Shown here: positions 25,141 through 33,682 of the stretch, one piece after another
Layout of the letters: each line of letters opens with the position of its first letter
How positions within the stretch are numbered: position 1 is the stretch's first letter
NCBI RefSeq assembly: GCF_900156475.1
Contig: NZ_FTNR01000012.1
Coordinates: 62,001-126,000 of the forward strand
Source: Natronorubrum thiooxidans
GTDB taxonomy: Archaea; Halobacteriota; Halobacteria; Halobacteriales; Natrialbaceae
Reading direction: 5' to 3'
Length of the DNA: 64,000 nt
Translations under genes and position numbers: made by a program
The notes under the pieces: generated by a model
The model's input: the letters and a program-made list of their open reading frames with translations, nothing else
Database searches by the model: none
Told to the model about the DNA's origin: nothing

Positions 25141-25632
25141 GCTGACCCATAATGACTAAGTGTATTATAGACACATATAATCGTATATAAGGTGTATTGT
25201 TTTACATGAAAGATAATAATATACCACACCCCGGATGGTTGCTCGAGCGATCTGCTTTCGATAGAACTCGGCTCACAACCTGCGAGACGGCCCCACTGCT
25301 TCGTCAAACGGAAATGACTGCCCGGTGTGGGCAGAAGTGTCAGAGGCACGTAGTGCTCACCCACCAGAGTGAACACCACGGCTGTTCGTTATCTTGCCAT
25401 CTATAAGCAAGATGTGGTTAAAGAGTTAGGTCTGTCTGTAACTAACTATCATGAACTCTGCCGGGTTGAAACTGCTGTGAGTGCGACCGCAGTCGTTCGG
25501 TTTTCCGGCTTCGATCACGAGGGATCGGTCGCTCGAGGTCCCGTTGGATACGTGGATTTCTATTAGAGAGGAGATATATGTGGTCCGGGACACCGAACAG
25601 CGAATCCTGCCTTCGATGTCCAGTTGACAGTC
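25141..25632. other. A+T-rich intergenic region between proS and gltB
   Basis: Nearly 500 bases without a supported gene, in marked compositional contrast to both neighbours, especially 25141-25215. It contains several TATA-like strings (about 25166-25188), a 6-bp hairpin CTGCCC/GGGCAG at 25318-25334 and an imperfect inverted repeat around 25350-25376. A 66-codon open frame at 25206-25406 is Cys/His-rich but not acidic and is not accepted as a gene. The region could encode a small RNA or be a decayed insertion. Confidence 0.4.
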
Positions 25633-27114
25633 TCAGTAGGACTTCGCGAAGTACGCAATCTCGTCTGCGGGGTCGCCACAGACGCCACACTCGTCGTGAT
25701 CGGGTTCGGGAACCTCGCCGGCCGTGGTCCCGCCTTCGTCCTCGAGTGGCTGCATGACGATTTCGGCGGCGATCTTCTCTTTGATCGCCTCCTCGCAGGC
25801 CTCGTCGCCACACCACGACGTCTTCACGTAGCCGCCGTGTTTGCCGATCGTGCCGAGGATCTCTTCCGGACTGTACGCTTCGCGGACGTTCTCCTCGAGG
25901 TTTGCTTCGGCCGCGTCGTACAGTTTGTCGAAGACCTCGTCCAGATGCTCGTCGACGCTCTCGACGATTCCGTCCCGATCCGCGACGGACTCCTCGTTGT
26001 CCGGCCGGTGGACCAACGTGACTTCCTCGTCTTCGACCTCGTAGGGGCCGATCTCGAGGCGCAGTGGCACGCCGTTTAGCTCGTGTTCGTTGAACTTGAA
26101 GCCGGGGTTGCGCTCGTCGCGGTCGTCGAGTTCGACGCGGAATCCGGCCGCCTCGAGTTCGTCGGCGATGTCCTGCGAGTACTCGAGGACGTCGTCTTTC
26201 GTGTCCTCCTGCCAGATGGGGACGATGACGACCTGCGTGGGCGCGATCGTCGGCGGGAGCACGAGCCCCTGATCGTCGGAGTGGGTCATGATAAGCGCGC
26301 CGATCGCGCGCCAGGACAGCCCCCACGAGGTGGTGTAGGCCGTCCGCTCGTCCTCGTCCTCGTCGGCGAACGTGATGTCGAACGCCTCGGCGAAGCTCTG
26401 GCCGAGATTGTGGCTCGTCGCCCCCTGGACGGACTTGCCGTCGGGCATCAGTGCCTCGACGGTCGTCGTGGTGTCGGCTCCGGGGAACTTGTCGTGTTCG
26501 GGCTTCTTACCGCGCAGGACCGGGATCGCCAGCACGTCTTCGTAGAGGTTCTCGTACTGGCCGAGGCGGGTCCAGACCTCCTCCCACGCGCCTTCATTGC
26601 TTGCGTGGGCGGTGTGACCCTCCTGCCACATGAACTCCTTCGTCCGGAAGAACGGCTTCGTCTCCGTCGCCTCCCATCGAACGACCGAACACCACTGGTT
26701 GAGCCGCAGCGGCAGGTCGCGGTGGCTGCGGGTCCAGTCGGCCATAAAGGGCGCGATGATCGACTCGCTGGTCGGTCGGACGGCGAGGCGCTCCTCGAGT
26801 TCGTCGTGGCCGCCGTGGGTCACCCACGCGACCTCGGGGTCGAAGCCTTCGACGATGTCTTTCTCGCGCTCGAGAAAGCTCTCGGGGATGAACATCGGGA
26901 AGTAGACGTTGTCGACGCCGGTCTGTTTGAACTGGCTGTCGAGGGCGTCCTGAATGCCTTCCCACAGCGCGTAGCCGCGCGGTTTCGTGACGATGAAGCC
27001 ACCCATCGGGGCGTAATCCGCGAGACCTGCCTTCTGGACGACTTCGGCGTACCACTCGCCGGGCTTGTGCGATTTCGACTCGGTAATCCCGAGTTCTTGA
27101 CTCTCGTCGCTCAT
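25633..27114 (-). CDS. proS: Prolyl-tRNA synthetase (archaeal/eukaryotic type)
   Basis: A 493-residue class II synthetase charging tRNA-Pro. Motif 2 and 3 regions are present, for example VRWEATETKPFFRTKEFMWQEGHTAHAS and the class II core beginning GFIVTKPRGYALWEGIQDALD. The C-terminal domain carries the archaeal zinc-site type cysteines (CGDEACEEAI, then CGVCGDPADE) and ends YFAKSY, a hallmark C-terminus of this type. Length is as expected for archaea. ATG at 27114 is preceded by a short gap to the divergent quinone oxidoreductase gene. Confidence 0.95.
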   Translation of the reverse strand: MSDESQELGITESKSHKPGEWYAEVVQKAGLADYAPMGGFIVTKPRGYALWEGIQDALDSQFKQTGVDNVYFPMFIPESFLEREKDIVEGFDPEVAWVTHGGHDELEERLAVRPTSESIIAPFMADWTRSHRDLPLRLNQWCSVVRWEATETKPFFRTKEFMWQEGHTAHASNEGAWEEVWTRLGQYENLYEDVLAIPVLRGKKPEHDKFPGADTTTTVEALMPDGKSVQGATSHNLGQSFAEAFDITFADEDEDERTAYTTSWGLSWRAIGALIMTHSDDQGLVLPPTIAPTQVVIVPIWQEDTKDDVLEYSQDIADELEAAGFRVELDDRDERNPGFKFNEHELNGVPLRLEIGPYEVEDEEVTLVHRPDNEESVADRDGIVESVDEHLDEVFDKLYDAAEANLEENVREAYSPEEILGTIGKHGGYVKTSWCGDEACEEAIKEKIAAEIVMQPLEDEGGTTAGEVPEPDHDECGVCGDPADEIAYFAKSY

Positions 27115-27245
27115 TGAGTCGATATGCAGTCAGCGCGGGCTTAAACCATGCGAAGGCAGATCCACCCTGAAAACGAGGCGAGCAACGGCCCGTCTGTTCA
27201 TTCCGGTTCTCGGAGGTTTATGGGGCTGGGTACACAGAAGCGTGT

Positions 27246-28217
27246 ATGAAAGCAATCCAGGTAGCCGACTACGGCGATAGCGATCAACTCGAAGTCATCG
27301 ACGCCGACCTGCCGGAGCCGGGAGCCGGCGAGGTCCGCATCGAGGTCGAAGCAGCCGGGATCAACTTCGCGGACATCATGCAACGCCGCGGCGTCTATCC
27401 TGGCGGTCCCGACGCACCGTATCATCCCGGCATGGAGGCTGCGGGCACGATCGACGCGACCGGCGAGGGTGTCGACCTGGACGAGGGCGACCGCGTCGTC
27501 GCGATGCTCAACGGCGGCGGCTACGCCGAGTACGCGACCGCGAACGCACAGATGCTCTTCCCGATTCCGGAGGGGATGCGCTTCGAGGAAGCCGCCGGCT
27601 TCCCCGTCCAGTTTCTCACCGCCCACAGCTGTCTGTTCGAGTGGGGCGGCCTCGAGGAAGGCGAATCGGTCCTGATTCAGGCCGCCGCAGGCGGCGTTGG
27701 CACGGCCGCGGTCCAGCTCGCCTCGAACCACGGCGCGGAGGTCTTCGGCACCGCGAGCACCCAAGAAAAGCTCGACCTCGCCGCCGAGTTGGGCTGTGAC
27801 CATCCGATCAACTACACCGAGACCGACTTCCGCGAGGTCGTCGACGACGAAACAGACGGCGAGGGCGTCGACCTCGTCTTAGAGAGCGTCGGCGACGACG
27901 TCTTCGAGCGCAGCCTTGACGCGATGGCCCACTTCGGCCGGATGGTCACCTACGGCGTCGCCAGCGGCGTTCCAGCCGCAGCCGAGAACCGCCGCCTGCT
28001 GTTCGAGAACAAGTCCGTTTCAGGCTTCCACCTCGGTCAGGCCGCCACCCACGACCCGAGTCGGATCATGAAAGCCGTCCCCGAACTCACCGAGGGGCTG
28101 ACGAACGGCGATCTCGAGGTCATCGTCGGCGAGTCGTTCGCGCTCGAGGACGCAGCCGAGGCCCACCAGTATATCGAGGATCGCAAGAGCTCCGGGAAAG
28201 TCGTGCTCAAACCCTAA
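27246..28217 (+). CDS. Zinc-independent NADPH:quinone oxidoreductase (MDR superfamily)
   Basis: A 323-residue medium-chain reductase of the quinone oxidoreductase branch. The N-terminal GroES-like domain includes GINFADIMQRRGVYPGGPDAPYHPGMEAAG. The nucleotide motif AAAGGVGTAAVQLA lies near residues 147-160, with no structural-zinc cysteine cluster. The C-terminal part includes KSVSGFHLGQ, typical of the branch. It probably reduces quinones or related enones with NADPH in the cytoplasm. Transcribed alone, divergent from proS. Confidence 0.9.
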   Translation: MKAIQVADYGDSDQLEVIDADLPEPGAGEVRIEVEAAGINFADIMQRRGVYPGGPDAPYHPGMEAAGTIDATGEGVDLDEGDRVVAMLNGGGYAEYATANAQMLFPIPEGMRFEEAAGFPVQFLTAHSCLFEWGGLEEGESVLIQAAAGGVGTAAVQLASNHGAEVFGTASTQEKLDLAAELGCDHPINYTETDFREVVDDETDGEGVDLVLESVGDDVFERSLDAMAHFGRMVTYGVASGVPAAAENRRLLFENKSVSGFHLGQAATHDPSRIMKAVPELTEGLTNGDLEVIVGESFALEDAAEAHQYIEDRKSSGKVVLKP

Positions 28218-28245
28218 CGCTTCGACAGCGGTCTGTTCTGATACA

Positions 28246-28371
28246 CTACTTTTCGTCCGAAATGCGGAGCGATATTCCCATTCGGTCAGCAATATACGTG
28301 AGGCCACCAACGGCTCCAATATATGTGAGGGCATTGAGTATCCCACTCATCATTTCGAACATGTCTATCAT
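28246..28371 (-). CDS. Small hydrophobic protein of 41 residues (unannotated-type small ORF)
   Basis: An ORF from ATG (28369-28371) to TAG (28246-28248). It encodes MIDMFEMMSGILNALTYIGA followed by VGGLTYIADRMGISLRISDEK. Residues 10-27 form a hydrophobic stretch that could span or lie on a membrane, followed by a charged tail. A strong TATA element about 30 bases upstream, on the same strand, gives the leaderless geometry expected of a haloarchaeal gene. Codon usage is more A+T-rich than in the neighbours, which may mean recent acquisition. No family is recognised, and chance cannot be excluded for an ORF this short. Confidence 0.5.
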   Translation of the reverse strand: MIDMFEMMSGILNALTYIGAVGGLTYIADRMGISLRISDEK

Positions 28372-28399
28372 TAGTTGACACTACTGTAGAGAATAATAT

Positions 28400-28408
28400 T
28401 ATTTATAA
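28400..28408 (-). promoter_or_regulatory. TATA box of the 41-residue ORF
   Basis: TTATAAATA on the coding strand lies within an A+T-rich block (28391-28410) between the Nudix gene end and the small ORF. Its centre is about 33 bases before the small ORF's ATG. The same block may also terminate the Nudix transcript. Confidence 0.5.
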
Positions 28409-28417
28409 CTATCTCTT

Positions 28418-28927
28418 CTATTTTCGATCGGCTGCAAACGAGACACCCCACTCGAGGTCGTGCCCGACGAATTCGGCCTCGTCCAGCGGTTGCCCGCCCT
28501 CGAAGCGGAACTTGCCGACGACCGTCTCGCCCTCGAGGACGCCCGGCAGCCAGAGGTGGTCGTCGTCCCACATCTGCTCGTAGGGAACCTCGTCGATCGC
28601 GACCCACTCGGGATACGCTTCCTCCGAGGCGGTCGGCTCGCCTGCAACCGACCGCGTGCGGTAGACGTGACAGAACGTGTGTCCCTCGCCGTCGAGCAAG
28701 AAGGTGAGTTCGCCCGCTTTCTCGAGTGCACTGGGTTCGACCTCGAGGCCGACCTCCTCGTGCGTCTCGCGGACGGCACACTCGCGTGGGGTTTCGCCGG
28801 CCTCGAGTTTCCCGCCGGGGCCATTGTACCACCCCTCGCCGAGGCCGCGTCGCTTCTCGATCAAGAGCACCTCCGTCTCACCGTCGCGTCCCTCCCGCAT
28901 CGGAAAACACAGCGTCGTCTCGCGCAT
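28418..28927 (-). CDS. Nudix hydrolase (MutT/MTH1-like, 8-oxo-dGTP diphosphatase type)
   Basis: A 169-residue protein with an exact Nudix box, GX5EX7REUXEEXGU, spanning GGKLEAGETPRECAVRE and THEEVGL (about residues 39-61). The preceding KRRGLGEGWYNGPGGK and the later WDDDHLWLP resemble MTH1/8-oxo-dGTPase members, which cleanse oxidised nucleotides. Other nucleoside-diphosphate substrates are possible. The ATG at 28927 gives MRETTLCFPMREG, the normal beginning of the fold. It lies 50 bases after the start of the repair helicase cluster's 3' end and shares its strand. Confidence 0.87.
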   Translation of the reverse strand: MRETTLCFPMREGRDGETEVLLIEKRRGLGEGWYNGPGGKLEAGETPRECAVRETHEEVGLEVEPSALEKAGELTFLLDGEGHTFCHVYRTRSVAGEPTASEEAYPEWVAIDEVPYEQMWDDDHLWLPGVLEGETVVGKFRFEGGQPLDEAEFVGHDLEWGVSFAADRK

Positions 28928-28977
28928 ATCCCAGCGTTCGCTCGCGGTGGGATAAGGGTGTTCGCTCTCGAGTGCGG

Positions 28978-31900
28978 TCAGTCGTCGCTCGAGACCCGCA
29001 GGTCGGTGTACTCCTCTGGCGCACAGCCAAGCGACCGATGCGGGCAGTGTCGGCAGTGCTCGCCCGGTGTCGTCTCCTCGAGCGAGGGGTCGTCGACTGC
29101 CGTGAGCGTCTCGCGGACGACCGACCACGGCGGGAGGTCGTCGGGGTCGATGAGGTCGACGCGCGGCCCATCGACGTCGCCGACGTAGACGTAGCCGACG
29201 ACCGAGATCGGTTCGTCGAAGCGTTGCTCGCAGGCGCGGGCGTACAGCGCCAGCTGGGTGGCGTCGGCGGGCTCGATCCGCTCGGCCGTCGCCTTGTAAT
29301 CGAGGACGGCGAGGTCGCCGTCGGGCGTCCGCCGGATCGAGTCGATGTAGCCCACGAGGCTGCCGGTGACGCCGTCGATCCCCTCGAGCGTGAAGGGGAG
29401 CTCTGCAGCGACTTGCTCCCAGTCGGCGACCGGCGCGTCGAACGCGGGTGCACTCGCCTCGAAGTAGCGCCTGATGCAGGCCAACACGGCCTCGCGGTGC
29501 TCGAGCAGATCACGCGCGGTCAGCTGTCGGATGGCAGCTGTCTGCCATTCCGCTATGGTTCGGTACTCCCGGTAGAAGGCTTCCTCTGCGACGTCGTGAA
29601 AGAGCGTGCCGACGAGCCGCGACCCGGTCCCGGCAACCGGATCGTCGTCGGGCATCGACGCCAGCGGATCGTCGGTCGCCCGCACGACGTGATCGAGGTA
29701 GTGCTTTCGCGGACAGGTGTCGTGGGTTTCCATCGCCGTGTAGCTGTGGCGCATCGCGACCGGCAGCTCGGTCGCGTTCGAGAGCGTTTCGACAGGGAAC
29801 CGAACCGCCTCGGTCGTCAACGCGGACGCCCGGCGACCGCTCGGTACCGATCGCGTCACCCCCTCGAGTTCGCGCTCGAGTCCCCCGAAACTCGCCGTGT
29901 CGGCTGCTGGGAGCAACGTTCCCTCACGCAGCAACCGGCCGAGTTTGTGGACCGTCCGAATCGCCTCGCGCGTCTCGAGGGGTTCGTGCTGGCGGTCGTC
30001 GTAGCCGGCGTAGTAGGTGATCGTCCCCGGACTGCGGCTGGCCGACAGCGCGATTTCGTCGGTTCGGTCGACGACAGTTTCTGGATAGGTGTCCTGTACG
30101 CGCTCGAAACTCGCTTGCAGCGACGCCCAGAGGTTCATCCGCTGGCCTGTCACTGACCACTCGATCTCGCTTGCCAGACATGCCTCGGCGGTCGACGCCG
30201 CGAGTTCCTCCTCCTCACCATCGTAGTCGTACTCGGAGCCGAAGACGAACAGGTGGTTCTCGGCGCGGGTGAGCGCGACGTGTAACACGCGCCACTCCTC
30301 GCCGACCGTCTCGGTCGCGAGATCGGCACACAGCGGCGAGTCGATCCCGTCGTCGAGTGCCGCCGCGAGCAGCCGGTACTGTGCGCGCTCGGCGTAATCG
30401 CGCTCGACACACCACTCCTCGTCGGAGAGGTACGGAACGAGGACGGTGTCGAACTCGAGGCCTTTGGCCTGGTGGACCGTCATCACGTCGACCGAATCGG
30501 TCGACTGCGTGCCCCGTGTCCGGTCGGTGCCGGTGCCCTCGAGCATCCCCTTGACGGCGTCGACAAAGCGCGGCGTCAGCGTCTGGATCACCGAGTCGGC
30601 GGTGTACGCCTCCACGAAGCGCTCGATGCGCTCGAGTTCGTCTCGCTCTTCGCTCGTCAGGAACCACTCGAGTCGCGTCAGTTCGCGAAAGCGGCTGAAA
30701 AAGCCAGTGAGTGGGTAGACGTCCCGAAGCGTTGCTAGCGTCTGGAGGTGCGAGCGCGCTCGCACGAGGCGGTCGGGAGACTCGAGCGTTGCTGGATCGA
30801 TTGCCATCACGACATCGTACAGCGTCCCCTCCCGTCGCTGGAGGGTTGCGAGGTCGTTCTCGGAGAGGCGATACCGATAGAGCAGTACACGCCGGAGGTG
30901 GGCGTCGGCATCGGAATCGACGAGCACACGCAGGTACGACAGCAGCGTCTGGATTCCGGGCTGGATCTCGCCGCGTGGCGACCCCGAAATCTCGTAGGGA
31001 ATCTGGCGGTCTCGCAGTTCGTCGGCGACCGCCTGCGCGTGGCGGTTCGTTCGCACGATGACCGCGATGTCCTCGAGCGTGCGCTGGGGGACGTTTTCTG
31101 CGTCGTCGTTGAGCAGCCGCGAGACGGTCGTCGCGACCTGTTCGGCCGTCGAGCGGTCGATCTCGTCGCTTTCGATTTTAATCACGCGATCCGGCGGCTG
31201 GCGTTCCGTTCCAGCGCTGTCCTCGCCGTCAGTCCCGTACTCACCGGGTGTGCGCCCGTCTTCGCGCAGTGTCTTCGTCGACTGCGGGCCGTACTCACAG
31301 TGATTCGTCAGATCGAGAATTTCCTGTCGCGAGCGAAAGTTGAGTTCGAGTTCGATCGTCTCGTGGTCGTCGTAGGCGTCGGCGAGCCTGTCGAGACCTT
31401 CCCGATCGGTCCCACGCCAGCCGTAGATCGCCTGGTCCTTGTCACCGATCGCGAGCAGGTCGGGTCGGTCGGGGCCGTCCGTCAGTTCGGTGATGAGCGC
31501 GGACTGCGTCTCGTCGGTATCCTGGAACTCGTCGCAGTAGACGTCGGTCCACTGGCTCGTGATTTCGTCGGCGATCGCGGGATCGTCGAGCAGTTCCGTC
31601 GCCGTTCGCACCAGTTCGTCGAAATCGAGCGTCCGCTCGCGCTCGAGGTGGTCGTGATAGTCGGCGTACACGTCAGTGTAGTGGCGCGCGAGACGCAGGA
31701 ACTCGATGTAGTGTTTCAGCCGCCCGAACGGGCTCTGTTCGATCCGAGTTGTCGCCGTCCGCCAAATTTCGTTGCCGAACAGCGCCCGTGGCAGCTGTTT
31801 GGTCGTCGGATCCTCGAGGTCGAGCACGTCGATCGTGTTCGTCACACAGCCCTGGAGCACCCGGAGATAGCGCTCGACGTCGCGGACGACCGCGTCTTCG

Positions 31901-32637
31901 CGGAACGTCGCCGGCGCTTCGGCGATCTGTTCGCGACAGAACTCGAGGAGTTTGCCGTAGCCGACCAGTGACTCGGTGGTCGCCTCGAGGTGGTGATCTT
32001 CGTTGAAATATCGAAGCGACTCGTTGTCAAAAGAGAGGTCGGCGCTTGCTCGTCGCTCGAGTCGGAGGACGAACTCGTTGCAGAGCTCGAGGGTGCGGAC
32101 AGCTGGCAGCTGTGTCTGTAGCTCGTCGGGGGTGATGTCTTCCTGGCTCATCGACTGGATGAACCGGTCGACGTCGGCGGCGAACTCCTCGGGTGAGCCG
32201 TCGCCACGCACTGACGCGGCCGCGAAGTCGTACTCGTTCTCGGCGAGTAGCCGGCCGACGATCCGCCGGCGTTTGCGTTCGGTGATCACGTCGAACTCGG
32301 GGGAGTAGCCCAGATAGTAGGCGTACTCCCGAACCAGCCGGTAACAAAACGAGTGGTAGGTGTAGACGTCGATCGCCGCGGTGGCCTCGGGGTCGAGGCG
32401 TTCGGCGACCGCGTCACGGATGCTGCCGGCGGCTTCGTTTGCGAACGTCAACACCAGAATGTCGTCGGGATCGACGTCGCCGCGTTCGATCGCGTGCTCG
32501 ATCCGCATGAGCATCGTCGTCGTCTTCCCGGTTCCCGCGCCGGCGTCGACGGAGGTACAGGCTGCCCGGCTGTCGATGACGGCCTGCTGGTTCCCTTTCG
32601 GTTCGTCGACCGCGCGCTCGATTGGACTGTTACCCAT
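28978..32637 (-). CDS. UvrD-type helicase fused to Fe-S PD-(D/E)XK nuclease (AddA-like)
   Basis: A 1219-residue superfamily 1A helicase-nuclease. Walker A is AGAGTGKTT (residues 32-40), Walker B is CDEFQDTDETQ near 367, and the QAKGLEFDTVLVP motif is present. The C-terminal nuclease has GYIDSIRR then AVLDYKAT near 1112 (Asp and Asp-x-Lys). An Fe-S nuclease clip is suggested by Cys near 973 (DTCPRKHYL) plus CX2CX6C near 1194-1204 (CRHCPHRSLGC). Such enzymes unwind and degrade DNA ends. It overlaps the upstream nuclease-like gene by 8 bases and is the third gene of the module, so it is interpreted as the motor subunit of an AddAB-like complex. Confidence 0.88.
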   Translation of the reverse strand: MGNSPIERAVDEPKGNQQAVIDSRAACTSVDAGAGTGKTTTMLMRIEHAIERGDVDPDDILVLTFANEAAGSIRDAVAERLDPEATAAIDVYTYHSFCYRLVREYAYYLGYSPEFDVITERKRRRIVGRLLAENEYDFAAASVRGDGSPEEFAADVDRFIQSMSQEDITPDELQTQLPAVRTLELCNEFVLRLERRASADLSFDNESLRYFNEDHHLEATTESLVGYGKLLEFCREQIAEAPATFREDAVVRDVERYLRVLQGCVTNTIDVLDLEDPTTKQLPRALFGNEIWRTATTRIEQSPFGRLKHYIEFLRLARHYTDVYADYHDHLERERTLDFDELVRTATELLDDPAIADEITSQWTDVYCDEFQDTDETQSALITELTDGPDRPDLLAIGDKDQAIYGWRGTDREGLDRLADAYDDHETIELELNFRSRQEILDLTNHCEYGPQSTKTLREDGRTPGEYGTDGEDSAGTERQPPDRVIKIESDEIDRSTAEQVATTVSRLLNDDAENVPQRTLEDIAVIVRTNRHAQAVADELRDRQIPYEISGSPRGEIQPGIQTLLSYLRVLVDSDADAHLRRVLLYRYRLSENDLATLQRREGTLYDVVMAIDPATLESPDRLVRARSHLQTLATLRDVYPLTGFFSRFRELTRLEWFLTSEERDELERIERFVEAYTADSVIQTLTPRFVDAVKGMLEGTGTDRTRGTQSTDSVDVMTVHQAKGLEFDTVLVPYLSDEEWCVERDYAERAQYRLLAAALDDGIDSPLCADLATETVGEEWRVLHVALTRAENHLFVFGSEYDYDGEEEELAASTAEACLASEIEWSVTGQRMNLWASLQASFERVQDTYPETVVDRTDEIALSASRSPGTITYYAGYDDRQHEPLETREAIRTVHKLGRLLREGTLLPAADTASFGGLERELEGVTRSVPSGRRASALTTEAVRFPVETLSNATELPVAMRHSYTAMETHDTCPRKHYLDHVVRATDDPLASMPDDDPVAGTGSRLVGTLFHDVAEEAFYREYRTIAEWQTAAIRQLTARDLLEHREAVLACIRRYFEASAPAFDAPVADWEQVAAELPFTLEGIDGVTGSLVGYIDSIRRTPDGDLAVLDYKATAERIEPADATQLALYARACEQRFDEPISVVGYVYVGDVDGPRVDLIDPDDLPPWSVVRETLTAVDDPSLEETTPGEHCRHCPHRSLGCAPEEYTDLRVSSDD

Positions 32638-33682
32638 CGAACTGCACCTCCTGGGCGATGTACTCCTGACAGCAGACCGTGTACGAACAGTCCGGACAGG
32701 CGTGGTTCGAAATCGAATCCCAGCGGTCGGTCGGATCGAACGCGCCTGTGGCCAGGCGGCCGGCGACAGTCGCCAGCCGATCGTCGACGGTTCGGTTACG
32801 GTGTTCGTGTGTCATGCCGTATGTATGGTGGTCGATGTAGACGTCGGTCAGATCCGCCACGTCGAGGCTCGTCTCGACTGTTTTGCGAGCCCAGTTGACC
32901 GCCGTCTGCGAGCGATCAGCGAGTGGAATTCGGACGTACCGGCAGGTTCGGTTCTCGAGGCCCAGCCGCCGACAGTGGTTGCGAAGCCCGTCGATGACGA
33001 CGGCGGTTTCGAACAGTGCGCCGACGAACGCCGGCTCGAAGACGTCCGCGTCGGGGTCGAAGTGGTCGGTAAACTGCTCGGCGACGGCCCCTTCCCATTC
33101 CGATCGGTAGCGCAGCAGGCCGAGCGATCTGAGCGTCGGGACGAATTGGACACCGACGACCGCGGAGCCATCGGCGTAGACGTAGTCGACGCTCGAATCG
33201 ATCGACACCGTCGTGTCGTCGGTTTCGTCCGTTCCGGGAACCGATACTGTACTCGAGAGCGAAAGCCCCGGCCCGATCACGGCTCCCTCGGTCGCCTCCG
33301 ACGCCAGTCGTTCGATCCCGGCCGCGTGGTCGACGCCGACGCGGTCGACGTACGCTGTCGCGGTCGCCTCGAGCACTCGCCGTTCGTGGCGTCGCTGGGC
33401 TAGCGAGTGAAACGGCTCGTCGTGGCCGTCCCACAGCGCCTTGAGTCGCGCTTTGATGGCGTCTTCGAGGGCCTCACGGTCGAAGTCGCCGCGTCGAAGC
33501 CCGTCACAGATCGCCGTCCGCAAGAGGGAAACGCGGTCGTCGATCGTAGTGTCGTCGTCACTCCCGGCGAGGCCGTGGTCGTGGGCGAACTCGTACCGGC
33601 GCGGACAGTGGAGATACGTCTTGAGGCCCTCGACCGTGAGTTCCGTCGCGTCGACCTCGTCGTCGCGGGCGTGCTCACTCAT
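32630..33682 (-). CDS. Fe-S PD-(D/E)XK nuclease-like protein with degenerate active site
   Basis: A 350-residue protein with the layout of the AddB/Cas4-type iron-sulfur nuclease domain: Cys26 (LHCPRRYEF) near the start and C329, C332 and C338 at the end (CX2CX5C). The nuclease core shows Asp166 in SSVDYVYADG. However, the next strand, where active relatives read D-x-K, reads GVQ (177-179 in AVVGVQF), so metal-dependent cleavage is probably lost. The start at 33682 gives MSEHARDDEV; longer readings overlap the upstream gene. It overlaps both neighbours by 8 bases, which argues for coupled translation and a stoichiometric complex. Confidence 0.78.
   Translation of the reverse strand: MSEHARDDEVDATELTVEGLKTYLHCPRRYEFAHDHGLAGSDDDTTIDDRVSLLRTAICDGLRRGDFDREALEDAIKARLKALWDGHDEPFHSLAQRRHERRVLEATATAYVDRVGVDHAAGIERLASEATEGAVIGPGLSLSSTVSVPGTDETDDTTVSIDSSVDYVYADGSAVVGVQFVPTLRSLGLLRYRSEWEGAVAEQFTDHFDPDADVFEPAFVGALFETAVVIDGLRNHCRRLGLENRTCRYVRIPLADRSQTAVNWARKTVETSLDVADLTDVYIDHHTYGMTHEHRNRTVDDRLATVAGRLATGAFDPTDRWDSISNHACPDCSYTVCCQEYIAQEVQFDG

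Noticed and set aside
25206-25406. 66-residue Cys/His-rich frame with a leaderless-looking start
   Set aside because: Not acidic, no recognisable zinc-finger spacing (such as CPxCG), and the rest of the sequence looks random. Kept only as part of the intergenic description.
32630-33682. Cas4 of a CRISPR system
   Set aside because: The Fe-S nuclease layout is similar, but there are no other cas genes or arrays, and the overlap with helicase genes favours an AddB-like role.
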